In this document: piece by piece, positions 38,781 to 51,600 of the stretch
Layout: every line of letters begins with the position of its first letter
How positions within the stretch are numbered: the stretch's first letter is position 1
From: Microglena sp. YARC
Taxonomy: Eukaryota; Chlorophyta; Chlorophyceae; Chlamydomonadales; Chlamydomonadaceae
Direction of reading: 5' to 3'
Assembly (NCBI GenBank): GCA_022414725.1
Contig: CM039462.1
Coordinates: 129,354,363-129,418,362 of the forward strand
DNA length: 64,000 nt
Notes under the pieces: generated by a model
Told to the model about the DNA's origin: nothing
The model's database searches: none
Seen by the model: only the letters and a program-made list of their open reading frames with translations
Position numbers and translations under genes: made by a program

Positions 38781-40120
38781 GTCTCCACGTGCGTGATTGC
38801 ATTCTGTACGCGGGAGTTTAGTGTAATCACGTATATACTGCCCATGTTTACTCTGCCAGCAGGCGGGGAGTAGGCGGAAGGATGATTTGCCATGAAATCA
38901 ACCCCAATTAGAACAATGTTAATGGGTGGCGTTGAGCATCCTGTTGGCTGAAGCAATTTAACCTAGTCTAGGTTCTGTTGGGAAAGAGAGCTCAGAAGAG
39001 CGCACGAATATTGGATTCATCTGTTTATCCATGAATGTATGAAGAGATTGGATCAAGCAAATTTTGATATTAATGCTTAGATGTTTTGCAGTTTTTGTGT
39101 GGCGGAGCCCCCCCTTGTTTTTGTGTGGCAGAGCCCCCAGGGTTACCCCCTTGTCCGTTTGTCCGACCGTCTGTCTGACCGACCGACCGAAATATTGAAG
39201 CCTGACACGTCAGCCAACTGTCTCATAACTAACTGGCTTTGATCAGACCAGTTGCCCATACACTCTGCCAATTTTCCGCGACGCTTGTGACGCTACATAG
39301 GACTTGTTTGATAACGCCTACCTTTATCCTGATAATTAATTTTACTGCCAAAGACGGCGAGCAGCCAAATTGCTGGCTAGAGCAACTGAGCAATGTAACC
39401 AAGTTCAAGTTCAAAGTAATCCGCAACATGGCTAGATTTAGAGCCATCTTCACATTATTTGAAAGTGGAAAAAGTGGAAACAGATAGATAGAAACGCCCC
39501 ATGGTCCTTCAAGTAGAAATATCGAGTGTGTGACTTATGTGATGTGCTTATGAAATGTAGGTCAAGTTCAAAATTAAATTGCATTACATTTTTTGATAAT
39601 TTCTACTTGACCTCGAGAGGGTGTATGCGACTCTGTGCTTTAAACAAAAATAAAAAGCACCCACAAAGCAAAAAATTACATCAGGGGTGTGTCGAGGACA
39701 AACAAACCAAACTCCCAACCACCGTTTTGGTGGCGTAGGTATTTAACCCCCTAGAGCAGGACCCAGATCTCAACCACTGATAACAGTGGCGGAGGTAAGA
39801 AGCTAACAAATGAGAAGTAACAAGAAAAAAAGGAGAATAAATTACGGTGCCACTAAGCAGTCCAGGGCTTCCTGTCTTGCTCTTCTAAAAGTAGAAAGAT
39901 AGTCGGCTAGGTTGCTCCAAAAAGTCTTAATTCCATTTCCTAAAGATGAACATAATTTTCAAAATATAGATATGAATCCTATGATGCCCTTTTGAATGCG
40001 CGATTTTATTATTATTTTGAATGCGATATATTATTATCACAACCTGGTTAACAGGTTTCCCCAAATGAAAACATCATGATTGATTACTTGATATGCAAGC
40101 CAGATGTGGAAGTTCGTGAG
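38781..40120. other. Intergenic DNA
   Basis: Contains the second copy of the 29125 repeat (39125-39312) and a TTCAAG-ended dispersed element (39348-39418). The rest is unique AT-rich DNA with short frames only. I see no gene. Confidence 0.6.
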
Positions 40121-40315
40121 CAGGGTACTACAAAGCGCGCGCGGCTGCGCGATTTCGCGCACGCTTTTTGAGCCCCACTGCGCGTTTCGCGCAGTTTTTT
40201 CAACCCCCTGTGGGCGCAGCAAGCACTTTTTGCGCTTTTTGCACTGCAACGCGCTGACCAATTTGACGTTTGTGCGCTTTAAGCGCTGACCAATTTGACA
40301 AAATGTACTACCCTG
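40121..40315. mobile_element. hAT-like MITE, GCGC family, copy 3, with perfect 8-bp target duplication
   Basis: 195 bp from CAGGGTACTAC to GTACTACCCTG, flanked by TTCGTGAG (40113-40120 and 40316-40323). Same orientation as copy 1, and GCGC-rich interior. Confidence 0.88.
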
Positions 40316-41297
40316 TTCGTGAGAAGGTGCCTTTGTTTATCAACGATTGTATGTATATTTGGATAAGAATGCTTGAACTCCGATTGCATATGTTACTGCC
40401 GAAGACAACGAGCAGCCTTAAAGGCTGGAGCCATGTAACCAAGTTCAAGTTCAAGCGAAGTACGGTGTCTTTAGGAAGAGGTGTTACACTGGAACAGTGT
40501 GTATACTCTGTAATGTCCCAACAATGAAATGTTTCATTAATACAACAAAATTAATAATGTAGCAGATGGAATGCATTCTCCGTCACCATCTTAGCTCTGC
40601 ACTTGCAGTATGGGTTATCCCTATCATTTGGAGTCAAGTAGGATACCAGGTCGGTCACAGGACCTTCCAGTTACCAGGAAGCCAGGACAGTTTAACAGAA
40701 CATAACTACAGAACAGCTCTGTGGGATAAGTGTGACAGTATAGAATCGAGAACGCAACCCAATGAGTCAAGCTACTGATTAACTATGCACTAATGACTGA
40801 GCAGGCTATGTGTTTCTCCTCCCGTCAAACAACGATATTACAACTTGCAACAATTGTACTACTTAGCAGTTGTTTATTACTTGCAACAATTATACTGTTT
40901 TAGCAGTAGTTAGTGCCTCAGCTGATCATTTGGATGGTGGTGGGTCAGCAAGACAGCTGTGAGCTGTCTCATATATGCACAAGTCGACAGCCCCAGTCTA
41001 ACAAGAGACTGTGCATGTCTCGCCTGCACTACCGGTACACATTGTCATTGTCATTGTCATTGACACAGTAACAATGCATGGTGTCTGCACATTCATACAT
41101 TGTCAACTGCACACAAGCAAATGTGTAGGTGCTAGGGAGTGGGACCGCAAGGGGCCCCGCTAGTTGTGATGAGGGAGTGACTAGAGCAGCTGCTTATGTA
41201 CACATGGGGAACCAAACAGCTGCGTAGAAGGTACCATGCTGCTCCTTAGTTACCATAGGTACCAAGCAGCTGCTTGGAAGCTGACCAAGCAGCTGCT
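40316..41297. other. Intergenic DNA downstream of the pherophorin gene
   Basis: Includes another TTCAAG-ended element (40392-40456) and a TTACA at 40838-40842, which is TGTAA on the minus strand and could be the pherophorin poly(A) signal. A CATTGT repeat lies at 41043-41065. CCAAGCAGCTGCTT direct repeats at 41210-41290 adjoin the stop codon. Confidence 0.55.
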
Positions 41298-42525
41298 TTA
41301 ACCCCTGAAGGTACCCAGGGGGCACAGGCCAGTGTTTCCGTTCTTGTTGAAGGCGGCGTACAGGCAGGGGCCTCCACACAGAGTTGCGAGGTTAGTGGTG
41401 ACGAGATCAAACTCCAGCATCACACCTGCAGCATCAGTCATGTCCAGACCCAGCATGGTGAACTTGACGGTGGGGGTGGTGGTCTGCCAGTAAACGCTGG
41501 TGATGGGCCTGCCATCAATGGTGACCTGCTTGATGGTGCCGCGGTACAAGGGTGTGATGCCGGCATTAGCCAAGTTGAGCTCTAGCTTCTCGAAGGTCTC
41601 CTGGGCGGGACTGAGTGATCTGTCCGCATAGAGCCGGAGGATCACGTGCACACCAGCGCCCCTGGAGATTGGTGTGGTGGAGACAAGAGATACACGCCAT
41701 GGGCTGAGGGTTACCATCAGCCGTTGCACTGGCAGTAAGGAAAGGCCATGGGGGGAGGGGCCCCGAAGGAGCCGCTGTTGGTGGGGGGAGGAGGAGGGGG
41801 GGAGGAGGGGGAGGAGGGGGGGGGGAGAGGAGGAGGAGAGGGGGGAGGGGAAGATTTTTGGGGGAGGGGGGGGTGGGGGAGGGGAGGGGTTGGGGGAGGG
41901 GGGGAGGGGGAGAGAGGGGAGGGGAAGATCTTGGGGGGAGGGGGGAGGGGGAGGGGGGGGAGGAGGAGGAGGGGGAGGAGGGGGGGCGGGGGACAGGCGG
42001 GGGGAGGCCATGGGATTGCTGGGGCGGAAGCCACCAGGGGGGGGAGACCTGTTGATAATGGCAACTGGGCAGCAGTCCTTCTCAGTGTTGAACATGGCGT
42101 ACTTGAAGTTGGGTCCAAAGAAGTCGAGGACATTGCACTCGTCGGACAGGTCCACCCAGAAGGGGATGCCCTCGGGGCCGGCGGCCGCAATGTTGGCCTG
42201 GGAGATAGAAAGCTGAGACACTCGCAAGATGGCCCTTCCACCGCCCAGGTCCTCATAAGTGGCACTTCGCTGCAAGTTCCCGATACGAGCGGTACTGGAG
42301 CACTGCTTGGAGGCCACGGCCACTCGGAACTCAATCTTGTACAGGTCAGCGTCCTTGCATTTGGAGTCAGTGGGGGGGATGTCGACTAGTCTGATGAAGA
42401 ATTGCACGTAGTTTACGTTGTTGACCTCTGCTACGCCATTGTAGCCCAGGCGGATGGGGTCATTCTTTGGCAAGTCCTCGCATTTGCACCAAGGGAAGGA
42501 GGTGTAGTAATCCTGCAGGAGGGAC
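41298..42525 (-). CDS. Pherophorin exon 2: two domains and Pro-rich linker
   Basis: Acceptor CCACAG. N-terminal domain with CKC and later cysteine pairs, including EKDCCP; then PPPPP linker, then the C-terminal domain with LSPWRVSLVSTTP and CGGPCLYAAF. The stop is TAA at 41300-41298. The main frame misses the FPYCQC motif, as described for the whole gene. Confidence 0.85.
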
Positions 42526-42757
42526 CTGTGGGGTGGGGTGGGGTGGTGGAGTGAGGTTGTGGGTGGGGCCTATGGGGTGGGGTGGGGTGAGGGAAGGGTG
42601 GAGTACGGTGAGGTTGATGGAGTGGGGTGGAGTGAAGTGGAGTGAAATGGAGGGGAGAGGAGTGGGGGGAGGGATACAAGGGGAAGTTGTAGTAGACCTC
42701 TCAGAGGGACCTGTGGCGGGGGTGGGTGGTGTGGTGGTGGTGGTGGTGTGTGTGTGT

Positions 42758-42788
<31 letters not shown>

Positions 42789-43621
42789 GGGAGTTGGAGG
42801 GGCAGATGAGTGGGGGGGGAGGTGGAGGGGAGGGGGAAGGTGAAGTGGGCGGGGGGTTCATGGATGGCTACAGGGGAGGGAAGCTCTGGAGGAAATGGAG
42901 GCTGGAGTGGAGGTAGTGGTGGCAGTTGAGTGGGGATGGGATGGGTGAGGGGGCAGGTGAGTGGGGCTGGGGTGGGTGGGGTGGGTGGAGGGGGTCAAAC
43001 GTTGACGTTGCCCCTCTTGATCCCAAATAATTTTTGTTCACCAGTTCCAGTTTTCGTTGAGGCTGGGTTGAGTCGAATGAGGCGACCGAAATCATCGCTG
43101 CGTCGAAAAGTATCGCAGAACCTTCCCAACGGCCTCAAGCGACCCAATTGAACGAGGGGTCCGAAATCGTTACTACTCGTTACTACGAAAGGATAGAAGA
43201 GCCTGCTTAGCGAGCCAGCCCATGACGTGGGTCGGTGACTCATTCCTGTCACCTCCGAACACATTTTCACATATTGGACAGTCCTGCCCAGCCGGTGTCA
43301 GAGTCAGTATAGAATCTGGACAATGTCGTTCGTCGTTTCCGTCGTTGGCGCAAGTTATTCGGAGAAACGGTACTTCGAGAATGGGGTAGGTGGCCGTATA
43401 AAGGACTGTGGTAACAATTCGCGCCCAGTCCAGAAAGAACTAAGCGCTAGTTCACTGGGTGGGGGGAATGGGTCGGGGGGGACGGAGAGAACGGGTCGGG
43501 GGGGGGACGGAGAGAACGGGTCGGGGGGAGCAGGGTCGGAGTCTTACCTGTGAGTGAAGCTCGACTCAGCAGCAGCCATCGCCACGCCGCATATGGCGAC
43601 GAGAAGTAGACTAGCGCGCAT
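41298..43621 (-). CDS. Pherophorin-family extracellular matrix glycoprotein, two exons (span)
   Basis: Exon 1 (43621-43548) encodes a signal peptide; exon 2 (42525-41298) enters in phase 2 and brings the total to about 433 residues. Two pherophorin domains flank a proline-rich linker: the N-terminal one starts FPWCKCEDLPKND and runs through paired cysteines; the C-terminal one ends NTGLCPLGTF. Pherophorins are secreted hydroxyproline-rich glycoproteins of the volvocine wall/matrix. The linker is coded by C-rich DNA (41770-42000). The expected FPYCQC motif opening the second domain is present (about 41730-41750) but in a different frame, with a TGA right after. The main frame stays open through both domains. 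Two compensating indels would explain this: one in the linker, one after the motif. The intron holds a decayed copy of the exon 2 acceptor. Confidence 0.88.
42526..43547 (-). repeat. Pherophorin intron with an acceptor-side copy
   Basis: On the minus strand a decayed copy of the exon 2 start (CCACAGGTCCCTCTGAGAGG, then CTACTACAACTTCC) lies at about 42660-42715, about 185 bp upstream of the real acceptor. GT and G runs fill 42740-42795 on the plus strand. Two GGGACGGAGAGAACGGGTCG repeats lie at 43475-43525. Confidence 0.75.
43548..43621 (-). CDS. Pherophorin exon 1: signal peptide
   Basis: MRASLLLVAICGVAMAAAES, then SFTH, a compact classical secretion signal with a hydrophobic core and small residues at the likely cleavage site. 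Ends in phase 2 at GTAAGA. The junction with exon 2 reads THR-SLLQDYY. Confidence 0.8.
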
Positions 43622-45235
43622 TCCTAGTTGTAGACTTGGAAGCGAGGGTGGCCTGAAGAGAGTAGGGTGAAGGGCAGGAGGTTATTGGTGGCAACGGGTG
43701 GTAGCTGGAGGGTGCTGGCAGGGTGGTGTTCTCAAGGTGGTTTGGGCGCTGGGGTTGGGGGTGCTGAGAGTGGGTGGGTGGGCAGGGATTTGTGCACTTG
43801 AGCAGATCATAGGGCGCTCACAATTCAACTGGCCGCTGAACAGAAAATGTGTGAGTCGGGGGTGGGAGCAGGCCGTATGGCTAGGATGCCAAGAGGAAGT
43901 TTACAAAACAGAACCCAGCCACCATCCGTATCGCAGACGAAACGCGTTCGTTCACTCCCCTCCCCCTCCCTCATCCCCCAAGCTGGCTATAATTCGATCT
44001 GTCAATAACACGCGCACACTCTGGCCAACCCAGCCTTCTTTCCCATCGTCACCCATCCATACCCGCACAACGCGCACGACATTATACACCAGGCCGTCGC
44101 AAACCCTCGCGCCAGCACCCCAACAGCTCAAAACCCAATCCGCAAGAACACACTACAGCTTCGTAAAATGCAAGCCAGCCAGTCAGCCACCCACATCACC
44201 CAAATGCCCACCATCACAATCACTTACGAACCCCAAAACAGGTTTATCGCTCAGTCCGGACGCAGATTGGTTGGACCCATAAACGTCCCCGACCTGGGCG
44301 CAACCCTCCTCCGACATGACCGGGCTTGCTCTTACGATGCGTGTGGGAATGCGATGCTAGAAAGGGTGGTGGCGAACGGATTTAAATGCGCTAACGTGGT
44401 TGCACTTGCATGATGGCGCACTCGAAAGGTGCCAAACAACTGCTCAAACCTTACCTATGCAAGGTCTCGACGCTCTTTCATTGACAACTCAAGCAGTGGG
44501 CTTAAGATTGCCACTAGTCTCGTCTTGAACCGATGCGAGTGCGCTATAACCAGTTGGGTAGACAATAGAGACCGGATGGTTAAGTAGCTCCCCAAATTTC
44601 AATCCTGGAAATCCAGCATTCGATAGACCCTGGACCCAGGCCCCCCAAACCCATGACAGCTACGTACCGTGAGCCGTGGAAAGGGGACATGCGCGATGGC
44701 TGTACAAATTGCAGATGCCAGTAAGGCATTGCTGGCAGCATCGCTGGTCGACGCCTGCGGTAACCAACCCAGACAGTTGATTGTTGATTCACAGTGTGAA
44801 TTCTCCGCCCAACGATTCTTGACACCTTGTAGACGCCATGTCATGTGCCAGGCTCAGAGTGTGTCCGTTTTGTTCGATTAGATTGTCTAGCGTCTATCAG
44901 CCTACCAATTCTGCTCACCGCTCTGCTGCGGGAGGGAGTCCACAGTAACATACGCGGTCGTGGTGGGTGAGGATGATGAGCGACCTAAGTTTAAATTGAT
45001 TGCCGTTGTTGATTTCGTGGCCCACCGAGCCTCAGGCTGCTCACCGTCTGCGGTCCGAGTAAACATGGGAACTATACAGCAAACCACACCATGCGCGATT
45101 CATGGCGCTAGTGTCCATTCGATCCATAATCGACTTGATAAATCCCATAAGATGGCCCAGCTCGACAAGCAGACCTAGCTGTACGACTGCAGGGGCACGA
45201 TATAATACGCCATATGAGTCGGGGGAATTGTACCG
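43622..45235. other. Upstream of pherophorin; no supported gene
   Basis: Probably holds the pherophorin promoter near 43622-43900. Open frames on the plus strand to 44413 have no recognisable features. A dispersed element (GCTGCTCACCGTCTGCGG) lies near 44985-45065. Confidence 0.5.
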
Positions 45236-45600
45236 CTGTCAAAGTTGCATGCTAAGACATGCATGGGAGGGCAACGGGGAACTGTAAACGGCTGCAAAAG
45301 GTTTAGCATGCTAACGATACGCATGGGGCAACGGGAAATATGAAGCGACTGCCAGGCTGCATGCTCGATACGCATGGGATGGCACGGGGAATTGTAAACG
45401 GCTGCAGGCTGCATGCTTCGATACGCATGGGATTGGCAACGGGGAATTTTGTAAACGGCTGCCAGGCTCATGCTACGATGCGCATGGGAGGGCAACGGGG
45501 AATTGTAATACGGCTGTCAGGCTGCATGCTACGATACGCCATCGGGCGGCAAAGGGAATTGTTAACGGCTGTTAGTTGCAGCTACGGTCGAACGGGAGTT
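45236..45600. repeat. About 57-bp tandem repeat with many indels
   Basis: Roughly six units share GGCTGCATGCT(A)CGATACGC and ATGGGAGGGCAACGGGGAAT. Single-base insertions and deletions between units are frequent. Confidence 0.8.
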
Positions 45601-47673
45601 CAACCCGACTGCAACGGAGGTCCATTAGAAACACTCTAGTCAGCGTGGACTCCAGCGGGGGCACTGGAAGCACACCCTTAAATCGTCAGGTATTATCGGT
45701 TATGATTAGTATTAATCATAATTATGCTTGACCATTGAAAGCCTCCTCAAAAGAGAAGGCATGGGTAGGGAATAGGCCTCGCATCGTGAAGGCCCGGACA
45801 TGTAATCTCAGGTGGTGCTCATGGCACTGTTCTGCGTCTGCGATTTGAATACTTCAAATGGCTGAGAAGGTTGCTCCTCCCTACAGACCCCCCCACCATG
45901 CGTGGAAGGCAATCTTGGCCAATGCTGCCACAAGCGTGGGGGTGCAGGTTGCCCGGACGTTGCGTCTACGATGGAGGATAGTCGGCAACGTCGAAAGGGG
46001 TCCGTTGAGTCGCGGAACGCAACGTGGGAGGGTCCTTGACCAGAAGGAAAGGGTCCGTTGCGTCGCAAGGTCGCAGTCTCGTTTGCGTCTTCAACCAATG
46101 CGTCTCAACCAATAATTGCGTCTCTCAACCACAATTGAGTCTAGGCAGCAGTGCTCGAAGCCGTCCAAGCGCACTCACGGAGTTGCAGCTCCACATCCTG
46201 CCCACTGAAGCTGCGTCTGCAACGGAACTGACTCCCCCCCCCCGATCGTCTCAGGACGCTATGACACTGCTGACGTTCTGTCTGCAGAGGACTCGGTGTC
46301 CTGAATAACCCCGATTTCAATACAACGACACTCCAACATCAGCGTTTGAGAGAGTCAAGACCGTAATCGTTTTAAATAAACCCTATTCCGATGCAACGGC
46401 CCTGCAGACATCCAGCGTTCAAGAAGTGGAAGCGTCATCGATTTGACAACCCTGGGGAGGTCCGGTTGCGTCGCAGCTTCCAGTGGGTTGGTCGGCGGTT
46501 GTAGGACCTTTCTCACCTTGCTTTGTAATATCAGCATTTATTTTTGGTAGAGTACAACAGCTTGAATAGAAACTCAAGTCGTCCAAGAGAGACTGACGGC
46601 AAGTTGCTTTTTTGATAAGGTAGAATCCGGTATGAAAAGGATATTTTTTTGATGTAACCGGTAGCTGTTTTTTCCGTTCAGAGAATATATAAAAAAATAA
46701 AATGGGAAACGAGTGATTTGTTTCGAGTTTACATTTCCTGGTAATAATATTTTACTGCCGTGACGCGAGCAGCCAAATCGCTGGCTGAAGCAAGTACCAG
46801 TTCAAGTTCCCCACCTTTGTGGAGACAATGCTCATTCAAACATAAATGTGTTACATGGAGACGGAGAGCAGAGAAAAATGGGCACACCCGAGGGCGTTTC
46901 GGCAACCTGCACCATATACGGAAACCAATGAAAATAGGTATTCACACTAACATCCGGACTTCTGTGCGTAATGGGCGTAACATCGCACGTAACATCCGGC
47001 GATCTAACATATGCAAAAATCGATGGCCAGACCGTTCAACCTCAACCTAGCCGAAGAATGATTCCAGGGTGATTCAGGGACCCTCAGCTATGGTGCCTCA
47101 AGAGACGCAACCAATGGTTATAGCTGCGTCCTACAACACAACAGCCTCTCTCGTTCTGGTCAAGCGGACCGCTCCGGCATCGTTCGCGTCCTGCAATTGC
47201 AACGGACAGCAATACGGATGACGCAGCATTCCTACCCCCGAAACAAGCCTGATGATTATCGTGCTGCCTCACATGTCAGGTCCTGCAAGCGACTCAGGTC
47301 TGCGGGTCACCGCAGCAACTCGGTCATGCACCTGAAACAAATGAGACACGGGTTGACAGTCACATTTTGTTTTTGGGCAGGCAATGCACACAGGGGCAGC
47401 GCGTATGCCAGGCAGGCAGAACGCAATGAAGCGCAGACAGGCATGGAAGTAGGTAGACGAACACGCACGCAGGCAGGGATGCAGGGAGAGCAAAAGACAG
47501 ACAGCAAAGGGCAGGAGCAGACAGGCAGGCATCGCGTATCGGCGGCCTTTTATACAGCATGCAGGGATCGATAATAGCGGTAGCAGACAGACGTGCAAGC
47601 AGGCAGAAGAGGCAGCAGCATGCAGCAGAGAAGGCATGCAGACCAAGCGCGGAGAAGCTAAGCAACTTACCGA
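45601..47673. other. Intergenic DNA with MITE fragments
   Basis: Inverted and partial copies of the CGACGCAAC MITE family at about 45950-46130, 46280-46310, 46440-46470 and 47068-47230. A TTCAAG-ended element lies at 46750-46808, and CAGGCAGG-rich DNA runs from 47390 to the gap. No gene is supported. Confidence 0.55.
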
Positions 47674-48673
47674 NNNNNNNNNNNNNNNNNNNNNNNNNNN
47701 NNNNNNNNNNNNNNNNNNNNNNNNNNNNNNNNNNNNNNNNNNNNNNNNNNNNNNNNNNNNNNNNNNNNNNNNNNNNNNNNNNNNNNNNNNNNNNNNNNNN
47801 NNNNNNNNNNNNNNNNNNNNNNNNNNNNNNNNNNNNNNNNNNNNNNNNNNNNNNNNNNNNNNNNNNNNNNNNNNNNNNNNNNNNNNNNNNNNNNNNNNNN
47901 NNNNNNNNNNNNNNNNNNNNNNNNNNNNNNNNNNNNNNNNNNNNNNNNNNNNNNNNNNNNNNNNNNNNNNNNNNNNNNNNNNNNNNNNNNNNNNNNNNNN
48001 NNNNNNNNNNNNNNNNNNNNNNNNNNNNNNNNNNNNNNNNNNNNNNNNNNNNNNNNNNNNNNNNNNNNNNNNNNNNNNNNNNNNNNNNNNNNNNNNNNNN
48101 NNNNNNNNNNNNNNNNNNNNNNNNNNNNNNNNNNNNNNNNNNNNNNNNNNNNNNNNNNNNNNNNNNNNNNNNNNNNNNNNNNNNNNNNNNNNNNNNNNNN
48201 NNNNNNNNNNNNNNNNNNNNNNNNNNNNNNNNNNNNNNNNNNNNNNNNNNNNNNNNNNNNNNNNNNNNNNNNNNNNNNNNNNNNNNNNNNNNNNNNNNNN
48301 NNNNNNNNNNNNNNNNNNNNNNNNNNNNNNNNNNNNNNNNNNNNNNNNNNNNNNNNNNNNNNNNNNNNNNNNNNNNNNNNNNNNNNNNNNNNNNNNNNNN
48401 NNNNNNNNNNNNNNNNNNNNNNNNNNNNNNNNNNNNNNNNNNNNNNNNNNNNNNNNNNNNNNNNNNNNNNNNNNNNNNNNNNNNNNNNNNNNNNNNNNNN
48501 NNNNNNNNNNNNNNNNNNNNNNNNNNNNNNNNNNNNNNNNNNNNNNNNNNNNNNNNNNNNNNNNNNNNNNNNNNNNNNNNNNNNNNNNNNNNNNNNNNNN
48601 NNNNNNNNNNNNNNNNNNNNNNNNNNNNNNNNNNNNNNNNNNNNNNNNNNNNNNNNNNNNNNNNNNNNNNNNN
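47674..48673. other. Assembly gap
   Basis: Exactly 1000 N. The round length suggests a conventional placeholder, so the true distance between the flanks is unknown. Confidence 0.99.
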
Positions 48674-51600
48674 AGTGTCTTTGTTTAAAGCGCACTTCCC
48701 TCGACATCGCCTATGACAACCAGCCCCAGTGCCCGGTATACAGCAATTCCCAGTGCGACATTTCACTTACTCGCACGCAGCATCTCAACTCACCTTTTCT
48801 CTCAATGCTAGTGGTCTCTCCGAATACTGCAACTACACCCACAACACTGCAACTGACCTCTTCATACTCAATTGCAGTGGTCTTCGACCTAACTCAACTA
48901 ACATCCTTACACCCCCACCCTAAAACAGCAAGCTCCTACACTTAAACGACTCACTTAACTCAATGCTAGTGTCTCAACTAAAACTCATCACACCCTTACA
49001 ACTGCGCACCCTTATAAACTGCACACTATTACTGCAACACCCTAAACTGACGATGACCTTTCATCTCAATGATAGTAGTCGTCAACTTAAACCTTCGACT
49101 GCACACCCTATAACTTGCGACCTGACCTCTTACAATCTCAATGCTAGTGCTTAGTGAACTGTAAGCGCACTCTTCGAAAATCTGGTTATGGATCCAGCCC
49201 CGGCCCACGCGCTACAGCATTACAGTGCAATCAGAAACATTTCAGCGAGCAGCACCTCACTAGCATCACACTTAAGACAGCTCACCCTAAAACTGCACAC
49301 CCTAAACACATACAGCCACATAACTAGCACACCCTAAAACAGCAACCCCTAAAGACATAAGCACTACTACACACCTTAAAACCAGCCACACTAAGTATAC
49401 AGCCACTCACAAGCTCACCAAAAAACTGTACACCCTAAAAGTGCACTCCTAAACTGGACCTACCTCTTCATCTCAATGCTAGTGCGTCTTCGACGAAAAT
49501 AACGACTGCTCACCCTACAGCATAAATAAACTGCACACCCTAAAACTGCAAACTACCTCTTCATCTTCAATGCTAGTGTTCATCGACTAAAACTGCTACA
49601 CACACCCTAAAACTGCTTACCCTACAACTGCACACCCTTAATCTGCAACTGACTATTCATCTCAATGCTAGTTTTTCGACTAACTGCCGACTGGCGCACC
49701 CTAAAATCAACTTTCAATGAACCCTAAAAACTGCAGCCAATGTAGTGTTTCGACGAAAATGCTGGGACTGCTCACCCTACAACTGCGCATACTAAACTGA
49801 CAACCAATAAAACTGCAAACTGACCTCTTCATGTTTCTCATGCTAGTGGTCATCGGACTAAACTGCAATCACACCCTATAACTGCTTACCCTACAACTGA
49901 CCCTTAATCGCAACGACCTTCTTCATTCTAAATGTCTAGTGGTCTTCGACTTAAAACTGCACACCCTATAACTGCACCCTAAAAACTTCACACCCTACAA
50001 CTGCACACCCTTAATCTGCAACTGACCTCTTTCAATCTCAATGCTAGTTTTTTTTTCGACTAAAACTGCGTCTGCTACCCGCCACCCTAAATTCACACCT
50101 TTCAACTGCACACCCTAAAACTGCAACTGACCTCTCATCAAAAATGCTAGCTGGTCTTCGACGAAAACTGCGACCTGTCCTACACAACTGGCATATAAAG
50201 CACACCCTAACTGCACTGAACCTCTCATCTCAATGCTAGTGTCATCGCTAAAACGTGCAACTACACGACTCCTAAAAATGCCGTGGCTACCCTAAACTGC
50301 TGCACACCTTAATCTGCAAACTGACCTCTCATCTTAAATGCTAGTGGTCTCGCGAATCGAATAAAACTGCACACCCTATAACTGCACACCCTAAATTTGC
50401 ACACCTACAACTGCACACCCTTAATCTTCAACTGACCTCTAAGCCACATACAGCACCTCAAGATCTACGTTTTCGACTAAAACCCTAAAGCGACTGCGCA
50501 CCACACCTAGCTCACCAAAAAATTCACAGCCTTTCAAGCTGCTGCACCCTTAAAACTGCAACTGACCTCTTCATCAAAAATGATAGTGCGTCTTCGACGA
50601 AAACTGCGACTGCTCACCCTACAACTGCGGCATAATAAACTGCACACCCTTAAACTGGCAAAACTGACCTCTTCATTTTTCTTTTTTCCCCAATCTGTGT
50701 CATCGACTAAAACTGCAACTACAACACCCTAAAACTGCCTTACCCTACAACTTTGCACACCCCTTAATCTGCAAAAACTGACCTCTTCATCTAAATGCTA
50801 TGTCTTCGACTAAAACTTGCAACACCCTAATAAACTGCACACCCTAAATGCTTCACACCCTACAACTGCACACCCTTATCTGCCCAACTGACCTCTTCAT
50901 CTCAATGCTAGTGTTTTTCGACTAAAACTGCGACTGCGCACCCTAAAAATTTACACCTTTCAACTGCACACCCTAAAACTGCAACTGACCTCTTCATCAA
51001 AATGCTAGTGGTCTTCGACGAAAACTGCGACTGCTCACACCTACAACTGCGCATACTAAACTGCACACCCTTAAAACTGCAACTGACCTCTTCATCTCAA
51101 TGCTAGTGGTCATATCTACTAAAACTGCAACTACACACCCTAAAACTGCTTACCCTACAACTGCACACCCTTAATCTGCAACTGACCTCTTCATCTAAAT
51201 GCTAGTGGTCTTCGACTAAAACTGCACACCCCTATAACTGCACACACCCTAAAAAATCTTCACACCCTACAACTGCACACCCTTAATCTGCACATGACCT
51301 CTTCATCTCAATGCTTAGTGTTTTTCGACTAAAACTGCGACTGCGCACCCTAAAAATTCACACTTTCAACTGCACACCCTTAAAACTGCAACTGACCTCA
51401 TCATCAAAATGCTAGTGGTCTTCGACGAAAACTGCGACTGCTCACCTACAACTGCGCATACTAAACTGCACATCCCTAAAACTGCAACTGACCTCTTCTC
51501 TCAATGCTAGTGGTCATCGACTAAAAACTGCAACTACAACCCTAAAACTTGCTTACCCTACAACTGCACACCCTTAATCTGCAACTGACCTCTTCATCTA

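Noticed and set aside
43698..44413. Plus-strand open frames of 194 and 81 residues upstream of pherophorin
   Set aside because: No recognisable motif, no splice or start support, and they overlap the probable pherophorin promoter.
47360..48766. Frames of 346-468 residues across the gap
   Set aside because: They consist almost entirely of N; nothing is coded.
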